NCBI GenBank assembly: GCA_027563935.2
Contig: CM050453.2
Span: 11,116,001-11,180,000 of the forward strand
Source: Costus lasius
Lineage: Eukaryota; Streptophyta; Magnoliopsida; Zingiberales; Costaceae
Reading direction: 5' to 3'
Length of the DNA stretch: 64,000 bases
Below are positions 13,201-25,322 of the stretch, piece by piece (the stretch's first letter is position 1; the number at the start of each line of letters is the position of its first letter). The position numbers and the translations under genes were made by a program. The notes under the pieces were generated by a model. It was not told the origin of the DNA. It made no database searches and saw nothing but the letters and a program-made list of their open reading frames with translations.

Positions 13201-14094
13201 GATCATTTTTTTCTTAAGTACGCATGTATATGCTAACCAACTTTCATGACTTTGTGCTATCAATCTCACAATCTGACAAATAATTTTCTATGCATTCACT
13301 GACAAGAAAAACTCTCACCTAAAACAGCTAAGATGTAGGCTGTGTACATATTAATGGGGTAGAAAGCATGCATATATTGACCCTTTAAACAAAACATATC
13401 TGCCCCATTGTGGCAAGTATCTTATATAAAAGAAAGAGACCTCCCCTTAACGCTACATAATTTTGTTATGTGCTATACTCTACAAGAACCAATTTTACAT
13501 GTGAATGATCAGAGTTGAATAGCCCAATACAGATTTAAGAGACAAATTAGGACAGAAAATCTAAACTCTTGGAATGTAATAAATCACTCATGTAGTTCCA
13601 CGCAATCACCAATTTCTACAAAATAAATAAGCTCAAGGATATTTAGATAAATAAGAGGAGAAAATATCTCTTAGGCTAATCAGTGCAAGAAAACCACCCT
13701 TTCAATGCCACATAGTTGCGGATTATTGATGTCTATACCTTAACCAAACGAGCAATCTTCAACACGAGTTCAGGAATCGTGCAAAAAAGACAACTAGTTT
13801 TTCCAACAAACTCAATCAACTCTTTTTACTCAAAAACCCACCTTCACCGCTACACAACTTGCCTTCTTGGACAGAAAAAAAACCTCTTTTACTCCAGTGG
13901 TTCCTTCTGACTTCTATTCACAAGACTCGTCATAGATGACTAAGCGAAGCAAGAACTACGATGTCAAGGGGACACCATTCGAAAAGAAAGATGAAAAAGC
14001 AGCATGCAGGAAGAAATCTTTCCAGGTAGAAAAACAATGAACAAACAAAAATTAGTTGGTAAACGGTCACCTGCAACGGAGCATCGGTCTCCAT
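7292..14094 (-). CDS. RPN13: 26S proteasome regulatory subunit RPN13 (ubiquitin receptor, ADRM1 family)
   Basis: Intact 13-exon gene, 317 aa. Exons: 14094-14071, 11857-11765, 11648-11589, 11222-11184, 11087-11013, 10906-10840, 10768-10678, 8414-8296, 8191-8168, 8094-8000, 7919-7842, 7766-7712, 7425-7292 (TGA). All joins keep frame and use GT-AG. The N-terminal Pru domain (residues about 9-115) carries [32 protein letters not shown] and RVYILKFN...FFWMQ, which bind ubiquitin and anchor the receptor to the proteasome base. An acidic linker ([10 protein letters not shown]) follows. The C-terminal DEUBAD-type domain (about 200-300: [41 protein letters not shown]) is the UCH37-binding part in the family. 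It ends in an acidic [12 protein letters not shown] region. The start METDAPLQ is the only ATG in the first coding exon. Introns of about 2.3 and 2.2 kb (8415-10677, 11858-14070) hold no gene I recognise. Confidence 0.95.
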
Positions 14095-14509
14095 CTCTCG
14101 CAATCCAGTCACACTAGACCTGAGAAGTCATCCGAAAAAGTACATGTTAGTCACAATCTCATGCTGAAACTAGCAATTGGAAGAACAAGAGTGATAGACA
14201 AACAACGAGAAGAGGAAGAAGCAAGCATTGCCAAAAGGCGAAAGACAGAAATAAATCAAGCGATAAGGGAAGTTACCAGAGGAAAACTAGGGTTCCTCGT
14301 GGGGTATGATCGAAATCCAGCAACCTAAACCGAGAACAAGAAAAAGGAAACAGAACCCAAGAGTGCGTTCACCTCTTTAATCAACTCAAAAACGTAATCC
14401 ACCCTCAACGAGGGCTCGTCGGAGGATGGATCGAGCTGTGAGCACAGAAGAAAATTGGGGTGAAGGCGTAAAGCAAGCCGCGGCAGGCCGAGTTTGGGGA
14501 CAATTTATT
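14095..14509 (-). promoter_or_regulatory. 5' leader region of RPN13
   Basis: A possible upstream leader exon (roughly 14480-14373) ends in GAG followed by GTGAAC, and an acceptor CAG lies at about 14120 just before the coding exon, suggesting a spliced 5' UTR. No in-frame upstream ATG extends the protein. Exact transcription start not visible. Confidence 0.4.
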
Positions 14510-14937
14510 GGGTGCGTTGGACTGACCATCGGTAAGGAAATTACAGTAATGCCCTGAATCGTGACAAAAGTCATATCTTAACCCGTGATTCTAGTATATT
14601 AAAATTCAATTTATTTTTTTAAAAAAAATATATTTTTGCTAAGTATAAAAAAATTATTATGTGTGGCATCGACTATCACCATCACCATTATTTTCTTACT
14701 AATTATTTTAATAATAATAAATTATTTTATTTTTATTTCTTATGAACAAAATCATGCTAACGATAAACTCTTACATTTATGTAGTAAATGTAATTTTCAA
14801 AAATAATGTATATATTTTAAAATTTTAAACATAATATGATTTTTTTTTAAAAAAAGACAAATAATATTTTAACAATACAAAATAGGATTTTCTTAAATAA
14901 ATAATAGCTTAATAATACAATCGCCCCAAACGCAACC
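14510..14937. mobile_element. Candidate hAT-like MITE
   Basis: Left end GGGTGCGTTGG and right end CCAAACGCAACC are near-perfect inverted termini of a common plant MITE type, with an AT-rich interior. No clean 8-bp target duplication is visible, so the edges are tentative. It lies immediately upstream of the RPN13 leader. Confidence 0.4.
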
Positions 14938-16689
14938 TTAATTGTTATGGTATGTGAAAGTAGTTCAGTCGGAATTAGAGGTGCCTTATTAGATTTGGTT
15001 TTAAACGGATGCATGTATCTCTACCCGCTCCGCTTATGGCCTCTTTGGTGATTTGATCATGGCACTATATTATAAGGGGAAAGTGAATAATAAAATAATT
15101 TTTATTTTATTTAGTTTATAAAATGTTTTGGCCAAAAAAAAATTTTTTAGGTGGGTTTGGTGGAGTTCAACGTTTTTTTATTTGTTTTAGTAAAAATAAA
15201 CTTTCGTACCAAATAAAAAAAATTATCTACAATTGAAAATGCAACATTTGAAGGGAATTAATTATATGGCTAAAAATTTGATACAATTGTTTTTTTTGTT
15301 TTAAAATCAAACTTCAAATGAGGATGATTCACTAAATATGGACAAATTGAAATGGGAATAAAATATTGGCAAATTTTGAAATCACATAGAGCCAAATCTT
15401 AAAATTTTTTAGAGATGAATATATGAAATGCTAATCTTTTAGGATACATTATTTACTTGGAAGAGAATAAAGAAATATTAAAGTAAATTTTAAAAAAGCT
15501 TATGTTGTCAAAATTTTAACAAATAAATAATATTTAAATATTATATTTTAAACCTAAATTTTCATCACCATTTTTTAAAAAATAAAAGTTTTTTTATGTG
15601 AATTTTTTTTTAAAAAAAAACCACCTTAATTAAGTGAAGGAACAATGTTAGTAGTAAGAGAAAGAATTGAGTGAGTTTCTTATAAAATAAAATGTTAAGA
15701 ATGGATTTTTATGTGGAAAGTGCTTAACATGAACCATACAATTGCTACCGTAGTTCTATAAATCAAAACTTCCAAAGACAAGAAAAAAAAAAGAACAAAG
15801 AAACTCACTCCAAAGACCCTACAAAATCATCCAAGGATCAATAATAAGTGGCAAAAATTGAGTAGTCGTCCAATTAAATAGTTGAACCCACAAGAGGTAA
15901 ACAACTGGTAAAGAAAGGGAAGATGTTGCCAAAGGAATTCCTAGAGGGCACAAGTCACTACTTGAATCAGCTTATTTTGTGTTTATTAACAAGCTTATTA
16001 AGAAATTATAAGCATGTAAACAAACTCATTATGTTAGCTCATTAGTAGGACGGTACATATCATAGATTATGAATGTATTCATTAGTATGTATCTTCTTAC
16101 AACAAATTCATGTTTATGTGAATTCGTTTATCAAACTAAAAGAATTAAGCTTGAATCCACTTGGCTTAAATTGATGAGCTTTATCACTTGTTCCTTGCTA
16201 AATGATGCATGATTCCACTTGGCTTAAATTGATGGGCTTTATCACTTCTCTATATTCATCTACAGGCGCTTAACTTGAGGAGCTCTGTAAAGTCTCTGGA
16301 TGTAGGAATAGGACCATCAATATGTCTAGGACCTACAATAAGAAAAAAAAATTATATATATATATATAACAATTTCCATCAAACAAACGGGCCTAAACCT
16401 TGAAGCCACTTCTTCCGAACAGTGATGCTCCAAGAACTCAATTTAGAAAAATGCAGATAACATTAACCAGGGAATAAAATACCGGAGCAAAGTGGCAAAA
16501 CCTGATTCGTATAGCCAGGTTTCAACGAGATCATTCATCAGAAAAGAGCAGCCGGGATCCTCAAACAAATTTTAGAACATGCAAATATTGAATCGAGATC
16601 ATGTACTTGAAGAAACATCAGGATAACAAAAGATGGACATAAACTCAGAAAGATGGAACACAGCATCAGGGATACAAAAGAGTTTCAGA
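14938..16689. other. AT-rich intergenic interval
   Basis: No coding exon recognised. Contains short direct repeats (for example CCACTTGGCTTAAATTGATG twice near 16160-16240) and an (AT)n tract near 16355. Includes the 3' flank of the TBC gene. Confidence 0.5.
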
Positions 16690-19600
16690 TCATTCAATCT
16701 TGTCATGGAGGGTGACCACCAGGTCATGGGCATCGTCCAAAAGCTTCCAGACATCAAGTTGACCAGACATGCTGTTGCACTCTCTTAGGATTTCATCCAT
16801 GCTGCTGTAACTTTCTATGATTAGCTTTCGCCTCTGCAGCACAGAAGCTGCAATGGCATACAGAAGCAAGTCCTCTGTAGGAGGAGCACGCAGCCTTGTC
16901 TTGCCCCACGCTGACCTGCCATAACCAGCCCGAATTGCCGCCTGATCTGCCCACATTACCTCCCAAAGGCACAGAGCCTGCGCAAATGTGAGCTCTCTTC
17001 GGAAAACTACCACCACCATTCTGTACACAAAGAAACAATCTTCAGCTTGTAGTTTCTCGAGATGCCGATACAGGTGCAAGTCCTTAAATTTGATGATTTT
17101 AGATACAATGCTCAATTGTCTCCTAATGCCTATCTCATCAAGCCTAAAATTGTGTCGAGCCTTTCTCATAAAACCAACAAAGCACCAAAATGCCTCGTGA
17201 TCTGTCTCCATGACAGCAAGCAAAGGAGTCAAAAGATCACTCATTCCTTGGCAATAGCCAATCTCGGGGTCATATAGAGCATATGCCTCAAGAACTGCAA
17301 CAAGACGAGTAGCAAAGTAGATTCTGCATGGGTCCAAATCCTCATAATCTGTCAAACCTACTGCCTCTGCAGCCTGAAGAGCTTTGGCTTCAGAGACTGC
17401 AGCTTGAGCTGGAGAGTAAGGAATCCACTCGGCGTTAGCTCGGATCGCATCAAGGCGGATAATACGTTGCCAAGAAGAAAAATCTTCTGTTGTTCTATTT
17501 GGCCTTGTGATTTCTCCATTTACTGAATCTATCCTTACCGATCTGGGATCATTTTCAGAGTATGATTTTTTAGAAGACATCAACAAACTTTTGATTTCTT
17601 CAATAGATGATTCACTATCAGACGACTCTGAACCATCTTCAGTTACGCAACTATTCTCATCTTTATTCACGGTCATTGAACCGGATGTAAATCTTTCCTC
17701 ATTGACTAGTTGCTCCAAAGTTCCAGCACTTGAGCTTCCTTGCTCAATTAAGACAGATTCCCTTGTACTGTTAACTTCTTCGGAACACACAGAATCACGT
17801 CCATCAATAAAACTTGCGCTATCAGCATAACTAACCCCAAGTATCTCCTTTAGCTCTTTGTGACCATCCTTGATGAGTTTTGTAAGTCGCTGACACTGTC
17901 TCCTCAGTTTCTCATACTCTTTCCTGTTGAAAGAGTGCAATGCTTGGTAAGATAAACACCTTTAAGTACTAGCATCTAATAGTAAATTGATTCGCATCAC
18001 TAGTTCTCCAATAAAGAGGAGCTACTTGCTTGAATAAAGACCAAACACAGATATGCCTCCACAAACCTTTTCTGTGCTCCAATGGCAATTCTTTCTGCCT
18101 TAGAACTGCTCAGGTCATAGCTGCCAAAAGAAAGAAAGAAATGAAAACAACTAAAAAGTTCAAGTTTAAGACTGAAACGAAAGCATCAGTTTAAACTAGA
18201 TAAGGTATATAATTGCAAAATACAGGATAGACCTAGTTCCCCTTTTAATTTAATGGTATGAGATTGGTCAACAATAATGCAAATTTTTCCCAAGTTGATG
18301 TGTTATAAATTCCACGGTTTCCTGTTCATCTTGTCTATTAGCTCATTTATACGCGCATTAAACTCTTTTTTCCCGCGCAATGTATCTTTCAGGGTTTGCA
18401 AACGAAAGCAACAATTGGAGGGGTCAAAAAAATTTAGGGGTACGTATGCCCTTGTTGATTAGTTAATACTCGCCTCATCAACCCTTCCATCCACAAACTT
18501 GTATGAAATTCATTTTCCAAAAAACCAATGGATAATTGATGCAATGAACGTGTAAGCATTTACATTTTTCTTCTCCCTCCTAAATGTATAGTATTTAAAA
18601 ATATCATGAGTATGTTCAATTTTGCATGACAGCATACTATCAATATTCCTTGGCAATAACCACTTTGATTAACTGGACTGACCAAATTAACCTTCCTCTC
18701 CTCATCTTTTGATGTAATAAATTATTATTATTTTTTATTTTCTCTAGCAAAGTTAAAGTGATTAAAGAAGAAGATAACAGCACAAGTACGGACAAGGGAT
18801 CAAACTGCCAGGAAAGCTTTCCAAATCAAATCTCATTACATCTTATTTTATGTAAACCCTTGTAGAGGAAACAGGAGTACATCTGAATAAGCATCAACGT
18901 ATTTAACGAGTAAAAAAAGTTTTCCAAATGTGTTGTTATACAAACATCCCTTGTAACCTAAAACCCTCGATTGAAATTTATTTCCTTCCTTGAATACAGT
19001 TACCAATCAGTTCATCTTGTTTTATTTATATTATCAGTTCCTTTCTGTCCAGAGCAAAGTTGATGGATAGTGATGTAAGATGTATGCAAGTGGCAATTTA
19101 TTATTCGTGTAACTACTAAAATACTGTAGTTCATTGGAAACAACAAATAAGACAAAATATCTATTGCAGCAATTTTTATTTTGCATAAAAATTCATATTC
19201 AACTGACTGGAAAAATTAAATCAGCCTAAAATATTGGCTAAAGTGGTTGCACTAATATCAAAGTTGATATAGCACACAATTGATCTTTCCATATTATACA
19301 TACAAATAAAATAACACTTTTTCCACCATCTCATTTGTTCAATTTCGGCAACAACCCCTTCCCTTCTTTATAAACCCCAATTCCAAGGAAAATAATGTAT
19401 GACAAATAAAAACCATATATCATTAAATTGAATTGCTTGATTGAAGGACAATTACAATACTTTTATCTTTCTTTTGGAAAGATGAAATTTTCAATATTTT
19501 GGTATCCCATTTTTAGTTTTGGTTGTGTGCACTTTCAAAGATTTAATTAGAAAGACCATCAATCCCTAAAACTTCAATTATTAGGAAAGAACCTAGTTGA

Positions 19601-21834
19601 TGTAAGGTAGATTACGGCTAGCCAACTAAACTTAAACATAAGAGCACATATTGAACGGTTGAAACAAAAGGGAATAAGCAAAATCAAACTCATGATCGGC
19701 TCTACTATCATGTTGAAGATGTAGTAAGATGATCATAACTCAAAAGTCTTTCATAATTAGAAACGTGTTCTAATTACATGCTTATGTTCCAACAAGTTGT
19801 CCATATAGAACCCCAATGGGCTCATTATTTTGTCATTATTATATTTGATTTTTTCTCTCTCTCTTGGTAGATAGTGCTTCACATCAAAAAGGGTAAATCA
19901 TCATATTCCCAAAAGACATAAATTAATAGCAGCTTTTAAAACAAGAGAAAATAGCTTCTGTTTTCTTTTCCTAACTTGCTATATTTTCTAGCTTACCTCT
20001 GGGAAGAGGATGTGCAACCAAGGCAAGGTTTACAATATTGGTCTGTACCAATAAACCAGTTCTTCACTGAACCGGTATACCAAAAAAATAGAATAGATAT
20101 ATATAATATATATATCATATATAGCTGGTACCGTGATCAGCATATACCGCCTGTACCGGTATTTCAATGTATGTGTGCAACAACAGATATGAGTCAGGAA
20201 CTCATTTGCAATTTGTGGAAGCTGCTTTTTTAAAATTATCTCACAATACCCCTTATTAGACACAATAGTGTAACCTGTGTTATTTAAGACTACCATTTAA
20301 CAATAATAATACAAGTGGTGAATGAAAGATGACATGAGCAGCTACACATAATGAAGAACTAATGCTCAATATGTTGAAGTTGACAAAAATTAGAAAACAA
20401 TGGCACTACAACTTGTAACTACAGGCTTCAAATGAAGAAAGAAAATCCAACATATTATACTCTTACACTCCAAGAAGGAAAGGCCAAACTTCAGCCCGGA
20501 TGCCTGGATCAACTCCCTGAATATAAGATAATTAAATCATGAAACTTCCTAGTAGGAGTAACCTTTTATTGAAATAAGAAAAGGCGTAAAATGGATAAAT
20601 GATAAGATCTTACTCCACTGCGGACTATCTTTAGGAATTTCACTCCTCCACCTTGAAGCTTTCCATTGGGTGAAAAGAAACTGTCCCATTGCTGCCTAGT
20701 CAATGGATGTTTTCTTTTCCTGCTCGACCAAGGTGACTTAAGATTGCCTCTGGAAGAAAAGGAAAAAAAAAAAATACTTACAAGAGTTATAAATAGAATA
20801 GAGAAAAGGAGGTGAATGAAATTAGGGGGGATTATGATGTTCACTGGCATAAGGAGAACGTCAAAATCAGGCTAAAAATTTTCAATCAATTAGTGAATAG
20901 CTAACTTACACTGAGAATATAATCTCAATCTTGAAATCCAAATAACAACTGTTTGTAGCAGATAATTCACAATTATTTGCCATTTATAGTTATAATGTAT
21001 AAAATGCGTTAGTTGAAACTTGAAACCAACTCTTCAAATCTCAACATCGAGACCTCGTGTCAGTCAACCTCAGACTGGTAAATCCTATGGTGCCAACTCT
21101 ACATGTACCAATGGTACTGCTGGTACTTCAGATCTGATTCATTGGTTGACATATCAAAGTTAAGTTAATAAACTTTCAATCAAACTAATATAATTTTATT
21201 GCCAACGAAATAAGAGCACATTGTGACTAAATCTATAAGAATCATTTCGACATAGGTCGCATGGAATCATGGATACAAATGCTATAGGACAAAATGACTA
21301 ATGCTAGAGTGGAGAATTACTAAGAATATTTTCAAAGAGCTAAAAGTACAGGACATCACACGTAGCAAGCAGACGCGCATATAGTATGCTAGTAGGCGTT
21401 AGGTTTGTGTCTATGAACCAACAATCTCCTTGAGGATGCTAAATAAAGCAACAAGTAATCAAAAAAATCCTCTTCAATTTTTCTTTCGACAAAAATGCAA
21501 GTGATAATTAGTCGCGAAAGCAAAATTTGAGGTAGTACCATGTTATCAACAACTAGGTTCACTACATATTGAGATAACTAGCACCTTCCCCCTCAAAATT
21601 TCCTCAACGAAGCAGGAAAAACCTATATGTGCAGCCAGAATTCAAGGAGATTTCGAAGGCAAATCAAAGGCAAGGAACGAGAAAGGAGATATATACAGAA
21701 AAGGTAGAGAGGACTAACCGATTGGGAACAGGTGAGGGTGCAACTAGGAGAAGCGATCTCAAATGGTTCCACGATGACTTAGGTGATGACGAAGATGGTG
21801 AGGAAGTAGAAGACGAAATTTGAGATCGTCGCAT
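16690..21834 (-). CDS. TBC-domain Rab GTPase-activating protein
   Basis: Five exons encode 529 aa: 21834-21719, 20749-20614, 20516-20467, 18120-18067, 17923-16690 (TGA), all GT-AG and in phase. TBC proteins speed GTP hydrolysis by Rab GTPases in vesicle traffic. After a Ser-rich N-terminus, the SPWSSRKRK...LTRQQW...GGVKFLKIVRSG block and GVDPGIRAEVWPFLLGV open the TBC domain (about residue 85). A long acidic/Ser-rich insertion (about 145-265) separates the two halves, as in plant TBC1D15/17-like proteins. The arginine-finger motif reads RLDAIR (Arg about 280; canonical IxxDxxR) and the glutamine-finger motif reads GYCQGMSDL (Gln about 344), so catalytic residues are present. The C-terminal half has EAFWCFVGFM and WEVMWAD. 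The ATG at 21834 is the first upstream of the conserved block. Rab specificity unknown. Confidence 0.93.
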
Positions 21835-21960
21835 GGCTTTCATTTAGGAACTTTTCTCCTCCTCTTTCTAAAAATCGATTCTATTATCTTTCTAAACTCT
21901 CCTATTTCTCAAACTCAGAATGTTGTGGCGAAAGGGGGCTTCTGTCTCGGCTTATTTTCT

Positions 21961-22167
21961 TTACCTACGGGAGGAGATGACCAAGGTGGCGGCCAAGGCG
22001 AGTCCGGCCATGGCCGTCACGCCCAACGCTATGCCAGCATGCCACCTCCCGTTGCTGCTGCCGACGGTGCCCCAGATCCAAGCACCACCACCGCCGACGC
22101 TCCCACTGCCCGTCGCCCTCCTGATGATGCCTCCGACACCTCGCTCCACCCAGCACCAAGCCCACAT
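21961..22167 (-). CDS. Possible small membrane protein, unrecognised
   Basis: An ATG-initiated frame of 68 residues, upstream of the TBC gene and on the same strand. It is Gly/Arg-rich, then has a single strong hydrophobic segment near the C-terminus (GIALGVTAMAGLALAATLVI) and ends SSRR. Open frame continues upstream of the ATG without another ATG. GC-rich composition resembles a coding or leader exon. It could equally be part of the TBC gene's untranslated region. No family recognised. Confidence 0.3.
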   Translation of the reverse strand: MWAWCWVERGVGGIIRRATGSGSVGGGGAWIWGTVGSSNGRWHAGIALGVTAMAGLALAATLVISSRR

Positions 22168-22473
22168 CGATCCACCAGCGACCCGCCCGATCCTTCTCCG
22201 ACCATCAAACACCTCCGCTGGCGGCTCCGACAACTAAGACCTAGCTGCCCTCTTCGCTCTCGCGTTCTATTCGCCAGCGCAAAACTGAAAAGTCGCTATT
22301 CTAAACCAATTCCATAAGAGGTTCCTTGCTAGAAACTCAAAAGTATTTTTATTTGATAATATCATAAATTAATAATTATAACTTTATATTTAAAAATTTA
22401 GTAAAAAAATTTATAATTCAATTATAATTTTTTTTTAAAAAAATTAAAATAAGATTAACACAAATACACTATG

Positions 22474-23720
22474 TGTCATGCTTGGTTCAGGGCGGTTCAG
22501 CCCAAGGCCCTGGCCTGGCCCAAGTCCAAGCCTAAGCGGTTTACACGAAAGCGGCGCCCCAAAACCTTGGTCCAAATTGGGCGTTGACCCCGAATTGGAG
22601 AACAACTGAAGCAAACTCGCGTAGAGAAGCGAGCCCCGTCAGCGTCTTCGTCCCATCTTCGGATTCGGCACCCTTCTCGGACGCGGCTGCTGACTTGAGA
22701 CGCGGACGACGGCTTGATGGGCGTAGCCGCGTAGCGACGAGCGGCGAAAGATTCGGAGGAAGACTCGGACGCGATTGCTCCTCTAGACGGCTCGGACACG
22801 AGAGAAGCGGAGCTTGGCGGATAACTCGGAGAAGGGACTGAGGCGGCGTCTTCCCTACTCTATAAAACCGGCAATGGAAGACGAGAGGAGATCATCGGAG
22901 ATCTTCGGCCTTCAGAGAGAAATCGGAGAAGAGTTTCGAGAACGTGTAACGGCGGCGACTCTCGCCGCCGACGTGAGGACGAGAGAGAAGAGTGAGGAGG
23001 GTTTTTTTTTTGTAACCTTTAAAGCGGAATAAAGGCGAAATTTTCCCTTCACCGACGTGGTTTCTTACTCTCTTCCCCGGCGATGCTCTCTTCACCTTCG
23101 GCAACAGCACTTCACGCGGCGGCGTTTCTAGACGTTCCTGGCAGCGAGCAGCCTCCGGACGACAGCTTCTGGTCGGCGACGAGTCTGAGACACAGGCGGC
23201 GTCTTTCCCCTACCGGCCTCTTCTTCTCCGGCGAGCCGTGAGCGAACGCAGGCAGCGTTCGCGTGGAGAAGAAGACGAGTGAGGCGAGAAGTTCGAACGC
23301 GGGCGGCGTTCGAAACGAGGCAAGTCAACTATCGAAGCGGTCAACGGCAAATTGAGTTTCGATTTCGAAAACGAAATTGAAATCGGAAGCGCTGACACAA
23401 GGCTCCCGTCAGCGAGGGATTAATTCGGTCTACGGCACTGTTAAATTTTGATCGGTCAAAATCAGGGTTGACCGAGTGAGGTATTTTGATTTAGGGTTTT
23501 CCGATCTTTTCCGGTCTTCTCAAATTAGGGTTAGGGTTTTCCAATCCTTTCCGTGTGAATTGTAATTTGGGGATAGAAGTTGAGCGGGAAACTAGGATTT
23601 CGAATTTGGGGACGAGATTCGGTTCGGAAACCCTAGCGCGATCACGTTCTGGTGTTCCGCCGGACGGCTATAGGAAGCGGATAAGCGCTGCTTTTAAACC
23701 GTTCCGACCGGGGCGTGACA
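22474..23720 (+). repeat. 5' LTR
   Basis: 1247 bp, TG...CA ends. TATA-like TCTATAAAACC at about 22858 and a polyadenylation-like GGAATAAAGG near 23026 give the expected U3-R order. Carries about 21 extra bases near 22950 (CGGCGGCGACTCTCGCC region) absent from the 3' copy. Confidence 0.93.
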
Positions 23721-23723
23721 ACA

Positions 23724-23735
23724 GGTATCAGAGCC
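23724..23735 (+). other. Primer-binding site, initiator tRNA-Met type
   Basis: GGTATCAGAGCC, three bases after the LTR end, matches the plant tRNA-iMet primer site (TGGTATCAGAGC) apart from its first base. Confidence 0.85.
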
Positions 23736-23752
23736 TAAAGTGATCCAGCGGC

Positions 23753-25090
23753 ATGGTGAATCAAGGAGATCGCATTGCCCGGATCAAGCAGGTGCTCGGT
23801 TTGACTGGAAACAGTAGAGATGCGGTGGTTCCTCAGATGGAGGACCTCCATCGCACGATTGAAGAGCAAAGGTTGCAAATTCTTGCCCTTCAACAGACTT
23901 TGGCTGGGATGGCTGAAGCCCAGCAAAACTTTGAAGGGATGGTGGCGCTACAACAGCAGGTGGCCACCTTGACAGCACAAACCCAGCAAGTGACTGCGTT
24001 GCAAGGTCAGGTAGCAACCTTGACAACACAGTTAACCAACTCCACGGCAGTGCAACAGCAGATATTGGCAGATCTTGCGGTGACGCGCATGGCACTGGCG
24101 CAGGCCCAAGGGGGTGGCCCTACAGCAACCAGGGCGGAGTACGGGGCTCCCAATGGCAACGGGAAGGTTCGCACCCCAGAGCCTAGAATGTTCAAAGGGG
24201 CCAGATCTGCAAAAGTATTGGGTAACTTCCTTTGGGATATGCAGCAATATTTTGAGGCTAACCATGTTACAGATCAGGAAAAGGTGAGGGTGTGCACAAC
24301 ATATCTCTCAAATGATGCAAAACTCTGGTGGAGAACCAAAGTTGATTCGACATCAGAGGCGGCTAGTTGGACATGGGAGGTGTTCCAAGAGGCGGTGGAT
24401 CAAGCGCGAGAGGCGGTGGATCGGCTAAAGCACACAGGGACGATCCAGGAGTATGTCAGGGCGTTCTCCGCGCTGATGTTGGAGCTACCCGAGATAGCGG
24501 AGGGAGATAGGAGGTACTTCTTCCTCCGGAATCTCCAACCCTGGGCGGCAACGGAGGTCCGGCGACATGCGCCGCAGGACTGGAGGACGGCTGCAGCTAT
24601 AGCCGAGTCTCTTGTAGACCAGAGGGCTTCAGGGACGACCTTTCAAAGAGCACAGAGGTCGCCCCCGAAACGACTATCTCCACCCAGACCTAGAGCGCCA
24701 GAGAGAGAGAGGCTCTCTCCCCGACGAAACAGAGGACAACCAGCGTGGCAGGAGCATGCTCGACCTGCAGAGAGAGGGCAAGGTCAACTGAGACCGATTT
24801 CCTACTTCTTGTGCAAGGGACCGCACCGGATACGCGACTGTCTGGATCGACAGAGGGTGAACGCAATTACAGCGATTGTGCATCGCGAGCTAGCTGAGAA
24901 ATCGGCGGTGGTGCGTGACGAGGAACCAGTAGAGGCCCGCATAGGAGTTGTGCGCATTGCCTCAGTGGTCGCAGGAAGATCATCACCGACCCCCGCAGAA
25001 GCAGAGCCGAAAGACACAGTCGACAAGGGCAACGTCGAGCAGAAGACGAGCTCCGGAGATGCGAACCCTCCGCAGGAGAAAAAGACGTAG
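23753..25090 (+). CDS. gag: Retrotransposon Gag polyprotein
   Basis: 445 aa. The N-terminal third is Gln-rich coiled coil with heptads (about 25-110). The middle is a Ty3/Gypsy-type capsid domain: FKGARSAKVLGNFLWDM, TTYLSNDAKLWWRTKVDS, LKHTGTIQEYVRAFSALMLE. An Arg/Pro-rich RNA-binding tract follows (about 300-345). The zinc knuckle is damaged: YFLCKGPHRIRDC has Tyr where the first Cys belongs, so C-C-H-C is reduced to three ligands. Between W210 and LKHTG the usual capsid spacing is shortened and contains an imperfect QAREAVD duplication. The frame ends at TAG (25088), yet the same frame stays open to 25267. Confidence 0.9.
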   Translation: MVNQGDRIARIKQVLGLTGNSRDAVVPQMEDLHRTIEEQRLQILALQQTLAGMAEAQQNFEGMVALQQQVATLTAQTQQVTALQGQVATLTTQLTNSTAVQQQILADLAVTRMALAQAQGGGPTATRAEYGAPNGNGKVRTPEPRMFKGARSAKVLGNFLWDMQQYFEANHVTDQEKVRVCTTYLSNDAKLWWRTKVDSTSEAASWTWEVFQEAVDQAREAVDRLKHTGTIQEYVRAFSALMLELPEIAEGDRRYFFLRNLQPWAATEVRRHAPQDWRTAAAIAESLVDQRASGTTFQRAQRSPPKRLSPPRPRAPERERLSPRRNRGQPAWQEHARPAERGQGQLRPISYFLCKGPHRIRDCLDRQRVNAITAIVHRELAEKSAVVRDEEPVEARIGVVRIASVVAGRSSPTPAEAEPKDTVDKGNVEQKTSSGDANPPQEKKT

Positions 25091-25267
25091 AAGCAGGTAG
25101 TAGAGGAAAAGACTTCACTGAAGTCTTGGGAGGAGATGGAAGCAGAAGACAACGCAAGGCAACGTGCAAACTATGAGAAGCTCCAACGCAAGAGGGAACA
25201 GAACTGGAAAGAGTGCTACGAAGCTAACTGTGCTGAGCAGGAGCGGTGGCTCGCCAGCCGGCGTTGA
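25091..25267 (+). pseudogene. Former C-terminal extension of Gag beyond a premature stop
   Basis: Directly after the TAG at 25088-25090 the frame stays open for about 58 codons of charged, helical sequence (SWEEMEAEDNARQRANYEKL, then KECYEANCAEQERWLASRR) before the next stop. This suggests the ancestral Gag was about 500 residues. Confidence 0.6.
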
Positions 25268-25308
25268 GCGGTCCGCCCGCGCCGGACATCAGGGGCGATG
25301 TCCAAATT

Positions 25309-25321
25309 GGGCGGGGGAGAA
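25309..25321 (+). other. Polypurine tract
   Basis: GGGCGGGGGAGAA lies immediately before the 3' LTR at the position of the plus-strand primer. Confidence 0.8.
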
Positions 25322-25322
25322 T

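Noticed and set aside
21820..22317. 165-codon plus-strand frame
   Set aside because: Pro/Ala-rich shadow of the minus-strand GC-rich sequence, with no homology recognised.
22584..23743. Many 60-100-codon frames in both LTRs
   Set aside because: They lie in LTR sequence, occur in both copies, and have no coding signature beyond GC content.
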